A stretch of 64,000 bases of DNA from Prevotella sp. (GCA_017471245.1 JAFUVB010000061.1:62001-126000), one strand, 5' to 3'. Shown: positions 1 to 9,472, numbered from the stretch's first letter. A program made the numbers and translations. Notes: generated from the sequence alone by a model not told the origin.

Positions 1-624
1 GTGCTGTTGCTTCACCATCTCCAGGGCGGTGAGCATGGCAGCACGGCGGTTGCCTGCCTTCAGGTAATAGTCGTGCATAGTGGCGTAATCGCCCGTTTGG
101 TAGCCTATCAGACTGAGCAGGTCCTTGTCGAATATCTCGCTGTCAACGCCGCTTTCTATCAGCGGTTCATACTCCGATGCCTTGTGCTTGGCGAGAATGT
201 CGGGATGCTCCATGGCTTTGGCGAGGAATGCCTTCGCTTTGTCGGCATCGTCGGCCTCGTAGCTGCGGGCGTTGCTCCTGTAGATGGAACCGGCGATGCA
301 GTTGTATACCGCCGACAGGGCAGCATCCTTCCTCTCTGCTTGCTGTGCCTGCAGGGCAATATCGCTCATCACCGGGTCGAGAGAGTCGGGTGAGAGGGTC
401 ACCTGCAGCGAAGCGTGCATCAGCTGCGCCTTCAGCAGTTGGCCGTATTGTTTTTCTTGTGTCGCTTTCTTTACGATTTTATCGAGCGCTGCCATCTGTG
501 TTTTCGGCAAATCCTTGCGGGAGGCATCCATCACCTGCTCCCACAAATACTTGTAGCTCTGTCCGAATATTGAAAATGGCATAATCGCGAATATGATTAA
601 TAGTAAAAAATGCTTTGTTTTCAT
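1..624 (-). CDS. Alpha-2-macroglobulin-like (MG2 domain) family protein, 5' part only
   Basis: This is the first 208 codons of a minus-strand gene that runs off the left edge. The ATG at 624-622 begins a signal peptide (MKTKHFLLLIIFAIMPFSIF, then GQSYK). The N-terminal region that follows is helical and rich in Ala, Lys and Gln, with 'YKYLWEQV' and 'DLPKTQMAALDKIV' stretches like the start of the very large alpha-2-macroglobulin-type proteins of Bacteroides and Prevotella. Those are periplasmic or outer-membrane bound and are thought to trap proteases. The MG and thioester or bait regions would lie outside the window, so the family call rests on the N-terminus only. A TAnnTTTG promoter box lies about 37 nt upstream. 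Confidence 0.7.
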   Translation of the reverse strand, partial: MKTKHFLLLIIFAIMPFSIFGQSYKYLWEQVMDASRKDLPKTQMAALDKIVKKATQEKQYGQLLKAQLMHASLQVTLSPDSLDPVMSDIALQAQQAERKDAALSAVYNCIAGSIYRSNARSYEADDADKAKAFLAKAMEHPDILAKHKASEYEPLIESGVDSEIFDKDLLSLIGYQTGDYATMHDYYLKAGNRRAAMLTALEMVKQQH

Positions 625-660
625 AATCACTGTTTTAATCTTAAATACATAAGATAAATG

Positions 661-668
661 CAAAGTTA
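661..668 (-). promoter_or_regulatory. -7 box of the alpha-2-macroglobulin-like gene
   Basis: Read on the minus strand this is TAACTTTG, matching the Bacteroidetes -7 consensus TAnnTTTG, about 37 nt before the ATG. Confidence 0.6.
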
Positions 669-865
669 CGGAAATTCTTGCACATAGAGCAATAAAAACT
701 TGTGATTTTTAATTTTTTTAGAAGAACAGCCGCCGATAGCGGAGGGTGGGGAAGTGGGCGAGGTGTCCGTCAGACGTCGTTTTCCCCTCTCCCAAGGGTG
801 AATTTATAAATTATCTGCATTTCTGTATAAGTGACTGAAAGTTAGCAAGATGGCAAAAATTATCC

Positions 866-956
866 GTTACCCGCTGCGTTACCTGCTGCGTTACTTGCTG
901 CGCGTAATACTACAGGTTACGTAGCAGGTAACGCAGCAGGTAACGCAGCGGGTAAC
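866..956. repeat. Long hairpin of tandem 12-nt units (GTTACCTGCTGC family)
   Basis: The left arm (866-907) has three tandem copies of a 12-nt unit close to GTTACCTGCTGC. The right arm (915-956) carries the reverse complement copies, separated by only about 7 nt. The arms are nearly perfect complements of about 40 nt. A second copy of the family lies at 37413-37615 with a longer spacer. Confidence 0.9.
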
Positions 957-1080
957 AGATGTTTTCTTGAAAAGTGCTGATAGTCAGCGGCTTATGCTCA
1001 GATGCAGCAAAACTTCATTTTTCTCTTATGTAGGGTGATGTGAGCTGCGAGTATCCTCGTGAACCTTCACTCTGAAAAGA

Positions 1081-1210
1081 CCTGCGCTTTCACCCTCAGA
1101 AACCTATGCTTTTGTCTCCCGAAACCTATGGTTTCACCCCCCAAAACCTATGGTTTCACCCCCCAAAACCTAAGTTTTCATGCCCCGAAACCTACGCTTT
1201 CAAAACGAAA
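1081..1210 (+). repeat. 22-nt tandem repeat array, six units (AAACCTATGGTTT core)
   Basis: Units begin at 1081, 1103, 1125, 1147, 1169 and 1191. Two adjacent units are identical and the rest are degenerate. Each has the core CCTATGGTTTC or a variant and a C-rich or A-rich spacer. Related arrays occur at 24671, 37152 and 54494. Confidence 0.9.
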
Positions 1211-1288
1211 AGCCATCGAAAACGGGCTGCGAGACGTTAAGTTTTTGCAATTCTTGGAATAATTGTTGTTTTTCACAAACCTTTTTAT

Positions 1289-1296
1289 TACCTTTG
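1289..1296 (+). promoter_or_regulatory. -7 box of the bcp gene
   Basis: TACCTTTG, 25 nt before the ATG at 1321, with TTG elements about 20 nt further upstream. It fits the Bacteroidetes promoter consensus and rules out the upstream in-frame start at 1180. Confidence 0.65.
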
Positions 1297-1320
1297 CACA
1301 ATATAAAACAAACAAGCTAT

Positions 1321-1785
1321 ATGAATATTGGAGACAAAGCGCCCGAGATTTTGGGCAAAGACGAAAACGGGCAAGAGATACGCCTGAGTGATTTCGCAGG
1401 AAAGAAACTCGTGCTGTATTTCTATCCGAAAGACTCAACGAGCGGCTGCACGGCAGAGGCTTGCAGCTTGCGCGACAATTACAGTGAGTTGAAGAAACTG
1501 GGATATGCCGTCGTGGGCGTTAGTGTTCAGGACGAGAAATCACACCGTAAGTTCATCGACAAGTACGAATTGCCGTTTCCCCTCATCGCCGACACCGACA
1601 ACAAACTGGTGGAACAGTTTGGCGTATGGGGCGAGAAGAGTATGTACGGCCGCAAGTATTTCGGCACGTTCCGCACCACATTCATCATCAACGAGGAAGG
1701 CGTCATAGAGCGAATCTTCCTCCCAAAGGAAATCAAAACCAAGAGCCACGGCGAGCAGATTCTGGAAGCCATCCAGAATCAGTGA
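1321..1785 (+). CDS. bcp: Thioredoxin-dependent peroxiredoxin (Bcp/PrxQ type)
   Basis: A 154-residue cytosolic peroxidase that reduces hydrogen peroxide and organic hydroperoxides using thioredoxin. The AhpC/TSA fold spans the whole protein. The peroxidatic Cys43 lies in STSGCTAEAC, and Cys48 five residues later is the usual PrxQ resolving cysteine. The open frame extends upstream to 1180, but those codons cross the promoter and encode nothing Prx-like. The ATG at 1321 gives the standard N-terminus (MNIGDKAPEIL) and normal family length. The cellobiose phosphorylase gene follows after 36 nt and may be co-transcribed. Confidence 0.93.
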   Translation: MNIGDKAPEILGKDENGQEIRLSDFAGKKLVLYFYPKDSTSGCTAEACSLRDNYSELKKLGYAVVGVSVQDEKSHRKFIDKYELPFPLIADTDNKLVEQFGVWGEKSMYGRKYFGTFRTTFIINEEGVIERIFLPKEIKTKSHGEQILEAIQNQ

Positions 1786-1821
1786 TGCCGGCGAATGAAA
1801 TACATGTAAAAACAACAAATT

Positions 1822-4458
1822 ATGGATATGAAAACATACGGTCATTTCGATGACGAGGCACGTGAATATGTGATTACCGACCCGAAAACACCTTGGCCTT
1901 GGATCAACTATCTGGGCAACGAGGATTTCTTTTCTTTGATTTCGAACACGGCAGGAGGCTATTCCTTCTACAAGGATGCAAAGTTCCGCCGCATCACCCG
2001 CTATCGTTACAACAATATTCCGATGGACAATGGAGGACGTTACTTCTATATCATTGACCATTCACCATTGAACATTGACCATTTACCAGCAGAATGTGAA
2101 CACACCTCAACGGCTAATGGTCAACGGTCAATGGTCAATGTTCAATGTTCAACGGTCAATGGTCAAACGCCCATCGTGTGGAGTCCAGGATGGAAACCGT
2201 GCAAGACACCGCTCGATTTCTATGAGTGCCGCCATGGCATGAGCTATACCCGCATCATGGGAAGGAAGAACGGCGTGGAGGCGAGCGTGCTTTTCTTTGT
2301 GCCGCTGAAGAAGTGGTGCGAGGTGCAGAAGCTCACGTTGAAGAACACCACCGGCGAAACGAAGCACCTGAAGCTGTTCTCCATGATGGAGTGGTGCCTG
2401 TGGAATGCCGCTACGGACATGGAGAATTTCCAGCGAAATTTCTCTACCGGCGAGGTGGAAATAGATGTTCCCAAGACAGGCAGCAGCGTGATTTACCACA
2501 AGACGGAATACAAGGAGCGCCGCAACCACTATGCTTTCTACAGCGTGAACGTACCCATTCAAGGATATGATACCGACCGCGAGAGCTTCGTGGGCTTGTA
2601 TAATGAGCTTGCCAATCCCGATTGCGTGATGGCGGGGCAGCCGAAAAACAGCGTGGCTCATGGCTGGAGTCCCATCGCATCGCATTATATCGAAGTGGAG
2701 TTGAAGCCGGGCGAGAGCCGCGATTTCATCTTCCTGCTCGGCTATGTGGAAAACGAGCAAGATGAAAAGTACGAACAGGGTGACCCCTCCTTGATCACCT
2801 CACTCGGAAAACTCGACCATACCATCGTGAACAAGGCAAAGGCAAAGGCTTGCATTGAGCAGTTCGACACCACCGAAAAGGTGGATAAGGCATTTGCCGA
2901 ACTCAATCAATATTGGGACGACCTGCTGAACCGCTTCACCGTGAACAGCGGCGAAAGCCGGCTCGACCGCATGGTGAGCATCTGGAACCAGTATCAGTGC
3001 ATGATCACATTCAACTTCTCGCGCTCTGCCAGCTTCTTCGAGAGTGGCATAGGCAGGGGTATGGGGTTCCGCGACAGCAATCAGGATTTGGTGGGATTCG
3101 TGCATCAGATACCCAGCCGCGCCCGTCAGCGCATCATCGACATTGCCTCCACGCAGTTCCCCGACGGTGGTTGCTATCATCAATACCAGCCTCTCACCAA
3201 GCGCGGAAACAACGATATCGGCGGCGGTTTCAACGATGATCCCATGTGGCTCATCTTCGGAACAGTGGCGTATGTCAAGGAAACGGGCGACTTCTCCATC
3301 CTCGACGAGATGGTGCCTTGGGACAATGAGCCCGGCACAGAGGTGACATTGTTCGACCATCTCCGCATTTCATTCAACCATGTAATAGAGAATCTCGGTC
3401 CCCACATGTTGCCGTTGATAGGCCGTGCCGACTGGAACGACTGCCTGAACCTGAACTGTTTCTCATGGGATCCCAACGAGAGTTTCCAGACAACCGAGAA
3501 CAATTCGGTGGGAAGCAAGGCAGAATCCCTGATGATTGCCGGTCTGTTCGTGGTATGCGGCAAGGATTATGTGGAGCTTTGCCGAGAAATGGGAAAGCAA
3601 GAAAGGCTGTTGGGCGGTCAAGAATACGACTTCAGTGCCGAAGGCAACAGGGCAGAGAAATGCGTCAACTCGATGATCGATGCCGTGAAGAAGCATGGAT
3701 GGGATGGCGAATGGTATCTCCGTGCATACGATTTCTATGGAAACAAGATCGGTTCTCACGAAAACGAGGAAGGCAAGATATTCATCGAGAGTCAGGGCTG
3801 GTGCACGATGGCAGGCATCGGACTGGAAGAAGGCATGGTGGAGAAGGCACTCGACAGCACGAAGAAATACCTGGATTCAGAGCACGGCATCGTGCTGAAC
3901 CAGCCGGCTTTCACCCATTACTATGTGGAAATGGGCGAGATATCAAGCTATCCGGCAGGTTACAAGGAGAATGCCGGCATCTTCTGCCATAACAATCCAT
4001 GGGTGATCATCGGTGAGACCGTCGTGGGGCGCGGCAACGACGCATGGGAGCACTATTGCAAAATCAGTCCGGCATTCATCAAAGATCAGACTTTGCACAA
4101 AGTGGAGCCATACGTCTATTCACAGATGGTGGCCGGAAAAGATGCTGCACGTCCTGGTGAAGGAAAGAACAGCTGGCTTACGGGTACTGCTGCATGGAAC
4201 TGGTACACCATCACTCAGTTCATCCTGGGCATCAAACCGAGCTATAACGGTCTGTTCATTGATCCCTGCATCCCCTCAACCATGAAGGAGTATTCCGTGA
4301 AACGAGTGTTCCGTGGTGCAGAATACGATATCGTGGTGAAAAATCCGTCTGGCGTGCAGAAAGGAGTGAAGCAAATCACCGTCGACGGAGAAGCCATCAC
4401 TGGTCAACTCGTGCCGGCCTCGAATGGAAAACACCATGTTGAAGTGATATTAGGTTAA
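1822..4458 (+). CDS. Cellobiose phosphorylase, GH94, with an in-frame repeat insertion
   Basis: An 878-residue cytosolic enzyme that splits cellobiose with phosphate to glucose-1-phosphate and glucose, sparing ATP. The N-terminal GH94 domain starts [12 protein letters not shown], close to characterised cellobiose phosphorylases. The (alpha/alpha)6 catalytic domain carries RADWNDCLN at 535-543, which holds the general-acid Asp, and [16 protein letters not shown] upstream. The family Gly-Arg-Tyr-Phe-Tyr segment normally runs almost directly into WSPGW. Here about 36 extra residues (roughly 80-115), rich in Ser, Val, Asn, Gly and Gln, are encoded by 7-nt inverted repeats without breaking the frame. 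ATG 1822 or 1828 are both possible starts. Confidence 0.9.
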   Translation: MDMKTYGHFDDEAREYVITDPKTPWPWINYLGNEDFFSLISNTAGGYSFYKDAKFRRITRYRYNNIPMDNGGRYFYIIDHSPLNIDHLPAECEHTSTANGQRSMVNVQCSTVNGQTPIVWSPGWKPCKTPLDFYECRHGMSYTRIMGRKNGVEASVLFFVPLKKWCEVQKLTLKNTTGETKHLKLFSMMEWCLWNAATDMENFQRNFSTGEVEIDVPKTGSSVIYHKTEYKERRNHYAFYSVNVPIQGYDTDRESFVGLYNELANPDCVMAGQPKNSVAHGWSPIASHYIEVELKPGESRDFIFLLGYVENEQDEKYEQGDPSLITSLGKLDHTIVNKAKAKACIEQFDTTEKVDKAFAELNQYWDDLLNRFTVNSGESRLDRMVSIWNQYQCMITFNFSRSASFFESGIGRGMGFRDSNQDLVGFVHQIPSRARQRIIDIASTQFPDGGCYHQYQPLTKRGNNDIGGGFNDDPMWLIFGTVAYVKETGDFSILDEMVPWDNEPGTEVTLFDHLRISFNHVIENLGPHMLPLIGRADWNDCLNLNCFSWDPNESFQTTENNSVGSKAESLMIAGLFVVCGKDYVELCREMGKQERLLGGQEYDFSAEGNRAEKCVNSMIDAVKKHGWDGEWYLRAYDFYGNKIGSHENEEGKIFIESQGWCTMAGIGLEEGMVEKALDSTKKYLDSEHGIVLNQPAFTHYYVEMGEISSYPAGYKENAGIFCHNNPWVIIGETVVGRGNDAWEHYCKISPAFIKDQTLHKVEPYVYSQMVAGKDAARPGEGKNSWLTGTAAWNWYTITQFILGIKPSYNGLFIDPCIPSTMKEYSVKRVFRGAEYDIVVKNPSGVQKGVKQITVDGEAITGQLVPASNGKHHVEVILG
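2053..2167. repeat. 7-nt repeat inverted array inside the cellobiose phosphorylase gene
   Basis: The left part (2053-2087) has units such as TTGACCA and TTGAACA. The right part (about 2110-2167) has the complement TGGTCAA, CGGTCAA and TGTTCAA, repeated with a 7-nt period. The two halves can pair into a hairpin. The repeat is read through in frame, because its length preserves the reading frame and no stop is introduced. Confidence 0.85.
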
Positions 4459-4466
4459 CAAAACAG

Positions 4467-4494
4467 AAGGAATGGGGCGCCAATCCCATTCCTT
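4467..4494. terminator. Hairpin between cellobiose phosphorylase and acyl-CoA synthetase genes
   Basis: A 10-bp perfect stem, AAGGAATGGG with CCCATTCCTT, and an 8-nt loop. No T-run follows, so it may be a weak terminator or a transcript-stabilising hairpin. Confidence 0.5.
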
Positions 4495-4512
4495 CATAAA
4501 ACATTATAAACC

Positions 4513-6573
4513 ATGATAAACAAGCAATTATTACGTCCAGAGAGTATCGTCGTTATCGGCGGTTCTAACAATGTGCACAAACCAGGCGGCGCCATCGTGA
4601 GAAACATTCTACAAGGAGGCTACAAAGGAACGCTCCGTGTGGTGAATCCCAAAGAAGACGATGTGCAGGGCATCAAGGCGTTCCACGACGCAAAGGAGAT
4701 TCCGCCCACTGATTTGGCAATTCTTGTGGTTGCAGCAAAGTTCTGTCCCGATTATGTGGAGTATCTCGCTGCCGAGAAGAGCGTGAAGGCATTCATCATC
4801 ATCTCTGCAGGCTTCGGCGAGGAAACCAAGAAAGGGGCTGAACTGGAGCAGAAAATCCTCGACACATGCGAGCGTTACGGTGCTGCATTGATAGGTCCCA
4901 ACTGCATCGGCTTGATGAATGCATGGCACCACAGCGTGTTCACCAAGCCCATTCCTACGCTCGATGCTCAGGGAGTTGACTTTATCAGTGGTTCGGGCGC
5001 AACCGCCGTGTTCATTCTTGAGTCTGCCGTCACCAAAGGTCTGCCGTTCAACAGCGTGTGGAGTATCGGAAACGGTAAGCAGATCGGCATTGAAGACGTG
5101 CTGCAGTATATGGATGAGCATTTCGATGCTGAGCGCGACTCCAAGGTGAAGCTGCTTTACATTGAGAATGTGTCTAATCCCGACAAACTGTTGTTCCATG
5201 CCAGTTCGCTGATACGTAAGGGCTGTCGCATCGCGGCCATCAAAGCCGGTTCGTCGGAGAGCGGCAGCCGTGCTGCGTCTTCTCACACCGGAGCCATTGC
5301 TTCCAGCGATTCCGCTGTAGAGGCATTGTTCCGTAAGGCTGGCATCGTGAGGTGTTTCTCACGCGAAGAGCTCACCACCGTGGGCTGTATCTTCACACTG
5401 CCACCGATAAAGGGCAAGAACTGCGCCATCGTTACGCATGCCGGCGGTCCGGGCGTGATGCTAACAGATGCACTAAGCAAAGGTGGCATGAACATTCCGA
5501 AGCTCGACGGAAAGGTGGCTGATGAACTGAAAGAGCAGCTGTTCCCAGGTTCTTCTGTGGCAAACCCGATCGACATACTTGCAACAGGCACTCCTGAGCA
5601 TCTGGCCATTGCCATCGACTTCTGTGAAAACCGCTTTGACGACATTGATGCCATCTTCGTGATCTTCGGTACACCCGGTCTCGTGCAGTTGTATGAGGCT
5701 TACGACGTGCTCCACAAGAAGATTTTGGAGTGCAAGAAACCCATATTCCCCATTCTCCCGTGTCTCCACACTGCAGGACCGGAGGTGGCCGAGTTCCTCG
5801 CAAAGGGTCATGTGAACTTCAGCGATGAGGTTACTCTTGCCACGGCACTCACTCAGGTGATGAGAACACCGCGGCCCGCTTCTCCTGAAATCGAATTGTT
5901 CGGCGTTGATGTGCCTCGTATCCGTGACATCATCAGCGGCATCAAGACGAATGGGTATATCTCTCCCGATTTGGTTCATCAGTTGTTGGGTTGCGCAGGC
6001 ATCCCGATGGTACCCGAAAAAGTGAGTTCCTCAAAGGAAGATCTTGTGGCATTTGCCGACAAGGTGGGTTATCCCGTGGTAGCCAAGGTGGTTGGTCCTG
6101 TTCATAAGAGTGATGTGGGCGGTGTGGCATTGAACATTCGCACTCCCGAACACCTGGCATTGGAGTTCGACCGCATGATGAAGATAAAGGATGCAACGGG
6201 CGTAATGGTGCAGAAGATGCTGAAAGGTACGGAGTTGTTCATAGGTGCCAAGTATGAGAAGCGCTTTGGCCATGTTGTATTGTGTGGCTTGGGCGGCATC
6301 TTCGTAGAAGTGCTGAAGGATGTTTCGAGTGGTCTGGCACCGCTGTCTTACGATGAGGCTTACTCCATGATCCGCTCCCTGAAGGCATACAAGATTATAA
6401 AAGGTACGCGCGGACAGGCCGGTCTCAACGAGCAGAAGTATGCAGAGATCATCGTGCGGCTGTCAACTCTCCTGCGTTTTGCTACTGAAATCAAGGAGAT
6501 GGATATCAATCCGTTGCTGGCAGATGAGACGGATGTGGTTGCCGTTGATGCCCGTATCCTGATAGAGAAATAG
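4513..6573 (+). CDS. ADP-forming acetyl/acyl-CoA synthetase, alpha-beta fusion
   Basis: A 686-residue protein of the NDP-forming acyl-CoA synthetase family, which makes ATP from acetyl- or acyl-CoA, ADP and phosphate. In order it has an N-terminal CoA-binding Rossmann domain (about 5-130, with VVIGGSNNVHKPGG), succinyl-CoA ligase-like domains (about 150-460) and a C-terminal ATP-grasp domain (about 475-686). The phosphohistidine is probably His258 in SSHTGA. The alpha and beta parts, separate in some archaea, are fused here. It lies 54 nt downstream of the cellobiose phosphorylase, which fits fermentative energy conservation. The substrate preference (acetyl versus branched or aryl) cannot be told from sequence alone. 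Confidence 0.88.
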   Translation: MINKQLLRPESIVVIGGSNNVHKPGGAIVRNILQGGYKGTLRVVNPKEDDVQGIKAFHDAKEIPPTDLAILVVAAKFCPDYVEYLAAEKSVKAFIIISAGFGEETKKGAELEQKILDTCERYGAALIGPNCIGLMNAWHHSVFTKPIPTLDAQGVDFISGSGATAVFILESAVTKGLPFNSVWSIGNGKQIGIEDVLQYMDEHFDAERDSKVKLLYIENVSNPDKLLFHASSLIRKGCRIAAIKAGSSESGSRAASSHTGAIASSDSAVEALFRKAGIVRCFSREELTTVGCIFTLPPIKGKNCAIVTHAGGPGVMLTDALSKGGMNIPKLDGKVADELKEQLFPGSSVANPIDILATGTPEHLAIAIDFCENRFDDIDAIFVIFGTPGLVQLYEAYDVLHKKILECKKPIFPILPCLHTAGPEVAEFLAKGHVNFSDEVTLATALTQVMRTPRPASPEIELFGVDVPRIRDIISGIKTNGYISPDLVHQLLGCAGIPMVPEKVSSSKEDLVAFADKVGYPVVAKVVGPVHKSDVGGVALNIRTPEHLALEFDRMMKIKDATGVMVQKMLKGTELFIGAKYEKRFGHVVLCGLGGIFVEVLKDVSSGLAPLSYDEAYSMIRSLKAYKIIKGTRGQAGLNEQKYAEIIVRLSTLLRFATEIKEMDINPLLADETDVVAVDARILIEK

Positions 6574-6579
6574 TTGGCC

Positions 6580-6853
6580 TTTAGAAGCAAGAAGCTTTTT
6601 TTTAGAAGCAAGAGGCATTTTTAAGAAGCAAGAGGCAAGAAGCAAGAGATATGAACTGAGATATAATACTCTACTCTCATGCTAATATAGCATTAAATAC
6701 TCAAGCCTGTATCTTAGTTCTATTCTCTTGCTTCTTGCCTCTTGCTTCTTGCTTCTAAAAAAAGGCTTCTTGCCTCTAAGAATCTAATCTCTTGCTTCTT
6801 GCCTCTTGCCTCTTGCTTCTTAAAAATACCTCTTGCTTCTTGCTTCTAAAAAC
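6580..6853. repeat. 7-nt repeat (AGAAGCA/TGCTTCT) inverted array between convergent genes
   Basis: Left-side units read AGAAGCAAGAGGCAAGAAGC (6580-6650). Right-side units read CTTGCTTCTTGCCTCTTGC (6725-6853) with a 7-nt period, so the halves can pair across a spacer of about 70 nt. The right end runs into the cmk coding sequence and supplies its last codons and stop. The same unit family recurs at 34866-35013. Confidence 0.85.
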
Positions 6854-7521
6854 CTTTCCATCAGCCAGGCGTTCTGCTCGTCGATGGTCATGTTGCTGTT
6901 GTCAAGCTCAAGCGCGTCGTCAGCTTTGCGCAGTGGTGATACCTCGCGGTGGGAGTCAATGTAGTCGCGCTCCTCAACATTCCTGAGTATTTCCTCATAG
7001 TTGGCTTCCAAGCCTTTGCCTTTCAGCTCATCATAGCGACGCTGGGCGCGCACCTCTGCCGATGCCGTGACGAATATTTTGAGCTCGGCATTGGGAAATA
7101 CCACGGTACCGATGTCGCGTCCGTCCATTACAATACCTTTCTCGCGACCCATCCTCTGCTGCTGGGCAACCATTTCCTCCCTCACGAAGGGCAGGGCGGC
7201 AATGGGCGAAACGCGGTTGGATACCTCCATCGTGCGGATGTCCTGCTCCACCAATTCGTCGTTCAGGTAGGTGTCAGGCTTTCCCGTATCTTTGTTCAGC
7301 TTGAACGAGATTTTGATTTCGGACATTCGTGCTTTGAGTTCCTCCTCGTTGATGCTTTCATCTTCGCGGAACAATCCATTGCGAAGGGCGAAGAGAGTGA
7401 CGGAGCGGTACATCGCTCCAGTATCTACATAGATATAGCCTACTTTGCGGGCTAAGTCTTTTGCCATGGTAGACTTGCCGCAGGATGAAAAACCGTCGAT
7501 GGCAATTGTAATTTTTTTCAT
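6820..7521 (-). CDS. cmk: Cytidylate kinase
   Basis: A 233-residue cytosolic kinase that phosphorylates CMP and dCMP to the diphosphates for nucleic acid synthesis. The P-loop GFSSCGKST is at residues 10-18, followed by DTGAMYRS. The conserved [12 protein letters not shown] and [13 protein letters not shown] blocks are present. The last nine residues (LEARSKRYF) are encoded by the 7-nt repeat array, which also gives the stop codon. They replace whatever tail the gene once had. porQ lies 24 nt upstream on the same strand, an adjacency also known in Porphyromonas. Confidence 0.95.
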   Translation of the reverse strand: MKKITIAIDGFSSCGKSTMAKDLARKVGYIYVDTGAMYRSVTLFALRNGLFREDESINEEELKARMSEIKISFKLNKDTGKPDTYLNDELVEQDIRTMEVSNRVSPIAALPFVREEMVAQQQRMGREKGIVMDGRDIGTVVFPNAELKIFVTASAEVRAQRRYDELKGKGLEANYEEILRNVEERDYIDSHREVSPLRKADDALELDNSNMTIDEQNAWLMERFLEARSKRYF

Positions 7522-7545
7522 ATCATTATTCTTTATGGTTCGTGA

Positions 7546-8496
7546 CTAAAGCTGGAAACTGGCATTGATAATCACAGAATGAGACGACACGTGGTATTTT
7601 CCGTATGCCAGATTCAGCTTGAAACGGTCTAACAACAGACCCGCGCCAATGCTCAGACCTGCGCCGTGGCTGCTTCCACGTTCCTCACCTTCGCTGACGA
7701 TGCTCATTTCGCGGGCATGGCGGAAGCTGTATCCTCCTGCCACATACAGCTGAGGTGACAATATGATATCAACTCCTGCCGCCACGTGATTGATGAACCG
7801 CTGACTGAGATGGTTCATATCTACCAGTGTAGCCGACAGACGGAACGGGGCTCCCGTGAGTTTCTTTGTAACGCCGAACTGGAGATCCAGTGGGAGTTTG
7901 CCATATTCGTCCTCATAAGGATCCAGTTCGCCACCCAGGTTTTTCACCACGGCAGATGCCGACCACTCCTTCTCAGGGTCGTAATAGTTGATACCGAGGT
8001 CGACGCCAAGTGCCAAAGAGCTGAAGTTCCCGATATAGGAATTGATAAAGCGGGCGGTGATTCCACCGGCGATATTCTCGCCTAAAGTGTATGACAGTGT
8101 AGCTGACAGGGCGATGTCCTTGGCTGTGAAGTCTCCGCTGATAATGTTGCTTTCGTCAACCTCTTTGATCTTTCCATAGTCCAAATACTGTGCCAGGAAT
8201 CCTACAGACATGCGTTCTGTCAGAATCTTTGTGAAAGCAGCGCTTGCCGTATTTGCTCCTTCCATGTAGTTCATGTAGTTAAGGCATAGCATTTTGTCGC
8301 TCACCGAACTGAGCAGTGCCGGATTGGATGTCATCAGCGTGGCATCGTCTTCAATCACAGATATGTTGTCGCCGCCGAGAGCTGCTGCATGAGCGCTCAC
8401 GGGAATGCGCAGGAAGTTGTATTCTGTCTGGCTTTCCTGTGCGATATCTGTTGCTGCTACCAGCGTGAATATGGCGGCAATAATTACTTTTTTCAT
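7546..8496 (-). CDS. porQ: Type IX secretion system protein PorQ
   Basis: A 316-residue outer-membrane beta-barrel protein of the PorV/PorQ type (FadL-like). An N-terminal signal peptide of about 19 residues is followed by YNFLRIPVSAHAAALGGDN, the PorV/PorQ signature. Then come alternating beta strands and a C-terminal aromatic/leucine strand (IINASFQL). In Porphyromonas gingivalis, PorQ belongs to the cell-surface attachment complex (PorU, PorV, PorZ, PorQ) that processes type IX cargo and joins it to lipopolysaccharide. Its position directly upstream of cmk supports the call. It is probably co-transcribed with cmk. Confidence 0.87.
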   Translation of the reverse strand: MKKVIIAAIFTLVAATDIAQESQTEYNFLRIPVSAHAAALGGDNISVIEDDATLMTSNPALLSSVSDKMLCLNYMNYMEGANTASAAFTKILTERMSVGFLAQYLDYGKIKEVDESNIISGDFTAKDIALSATLSYTLGENIAGGITARFINSYIGNFSSLALGVDLGINYYDPEKEWSASAVVKNLGGELDPYEDEYGKLPLDLQFGVTKKLTGAPFRLSATLVDMNHLSQRFINHVAAGVDIILSPQLYVAGGYSFRHAREMSIVSEGEERGSSHGAGLSIGAGLLLDRFKLNLAYGKYHVSSHSVIINASFQL

Positions 8497-8743
8497 TTAT
8501 TCCTGTTTTTCCGAGCACCTCGGATACATCATGCAAAGAAACTGTTTTTTCGCCGTTCCTACAATCTTTTGTTTAAAAAAATGAGATAGAACGCTTTTCA
8601 GCATAAAAAATAATAAATTATTTTGTGCGGCGGTCAAATTGCATTACCTTTGCATTTGGTTTATAACCATAAAACGGCGTTTTGCCGGTTTTATTATGTG
8701 GTATGTAATATTTCGAAACCGTTGCGGCGGTGGCATATAAACA
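8497..8743. other. Divergent intergenic region between porQ and the tonB-like gene
   Basis: About 250 nt, AT-rich and without a gene. It holds the TACCTTTG box for the plus-strand run. I could not identify a clear minus-strand box for porQ. Confidence 0.5.
8645..8652 (+). promoter_or_regulatory. -7 box of the tonB-like gene cluster
   Basis: TACCTTTG followed by CATTTGG. It starts a transcript with a leader of roughly 85 nt before the GTG at 8744. Confidence 0.6.
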
Positions 8744-9472
8744 GTGACCGAATTGGAAGAAAAGAAATCATACGCAGCTGACTTGGAGCGGAAGAGATCA
8801 ACAAGATTTCTTCTGGGACTTGTTGTTGCCTTGGTGCTTTTCATCGTCGCGATGGAATTCAAATACAGTGCCATCGGTTTTAAAACCGACGATATGCTGC
8901 TTGAGGAACTGGCTCAAGAAATGGAAATGATGCCTGCCATGGAGCAGAAAGACATGATTGTGATGCCGCCTGAGGAGAAGACCGAGCCGAAGGTGATAGA
9001 GAAAGTGAATCCCGTTGATGAGAGTTTGGTGAAGCAGATGCCCGACAGGATGGTGGAGAATCAGCCGTTGCTGACAGAAGGAGATGCCGAGAACAACGTC
9101 GTGGATGATGAAACGCCCAACGTGGCACCTGTTGCCATTGACGAGGATGACAATCCGCTGCATTTCAGGGTGGTGGAACGCCTGCCCGAATTCCCCGGCG
9201 GCACGGTGGCACTGATGAAGTGGCTCAGTCAGCAACTGAAATATCCGCCTGTTGCTCAGCGGCAGAAGATACAAGGAACCGTTGTCGTATCGTTCATAGT
9301 CAATAAAGACGGAACAACATCAGATGCCCATATCATGCATTCTTCTGCAAGACCGATGCTCGATGCAGAGGCGTTGCGCGTGGTTAGAATGATGCCCAAA
9401 TGGACTCCGGGTGAAGATCATGGCAAGCCTTGCCGCACCCTTTTTGCCATTCCCATAGAATTCAGATTATAA
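8744..9472 (+). CDS. Energy transducer TonB-family protein
   Basis: A 242-residue inner-membrane protein with a short cytosolic N-terminus, one membrane helix at about residues 22-38 (FLLGLVVALVLFIVAM) and an acidic, Pro- and Glu-rich periplasmic spacer (about 50-145). A C-terminal TonB domain (about 150-242) contains FPGGTVALMKWL and KYPPVAQ. TonB proteins pass ExbB/ExbD proton-motive energy to outer-membrane receptors. An in-frame TAA at 8738-8740 is separated from the GTG by a single codon, so no upstream start exists. The first downstream genes follow within 18-28 nt, suggesting one operon through porE. Confidence 0.85.
   Translation: MTELEEKKSYAADLERKRSTRFLLGLVVALVLFIVAMEFKYSAIGFKTDDMLLEELAQEMEMMPAMEQKDMIVMPPEEKTEPKVIEKVNPVDESLVKQMPDRMVENQPLLTEGDAENNVVDDETPNVAPVAIDEDDNPLHFRVVERLPEFPGGTVALMKWLSQQLKYPPVAQRQKIQGTVVVSFIVNKDGTTSDAHIMHSSARPMLDAEALRVVRMMPKWTPGEDHGKPCRTLFAIPIEFRL

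Larger units (their letters stand above)
669..1288. other. Repeat-rich intergenic region
   Basis: No convincing gene lies between the divergent alpha-2-macroglobulin-like gene and the peroxiredoxin. The region contains a long hairpin built of 12-nt units (866-956) and a 22-nt direct repeat array (1081-1210). The open frame across the 22-nt array is repeat-encoded and was rejected as a gene. Confidence 0.7.

Noticed and set aside
1059..1262. 67-codon open frame across the 22-nt array
   Set aside because: The frame is produced by the repeats (a recurring Pro/Lys-rich pattern), with no start signal or homology, and the peroxiredoxin promoter lies beyond it.
1180..1320. Upstream extension of the peroxiredoxin
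   Set aside because: The extra residues contain the promoter and have no match to the Prx N-terminus.
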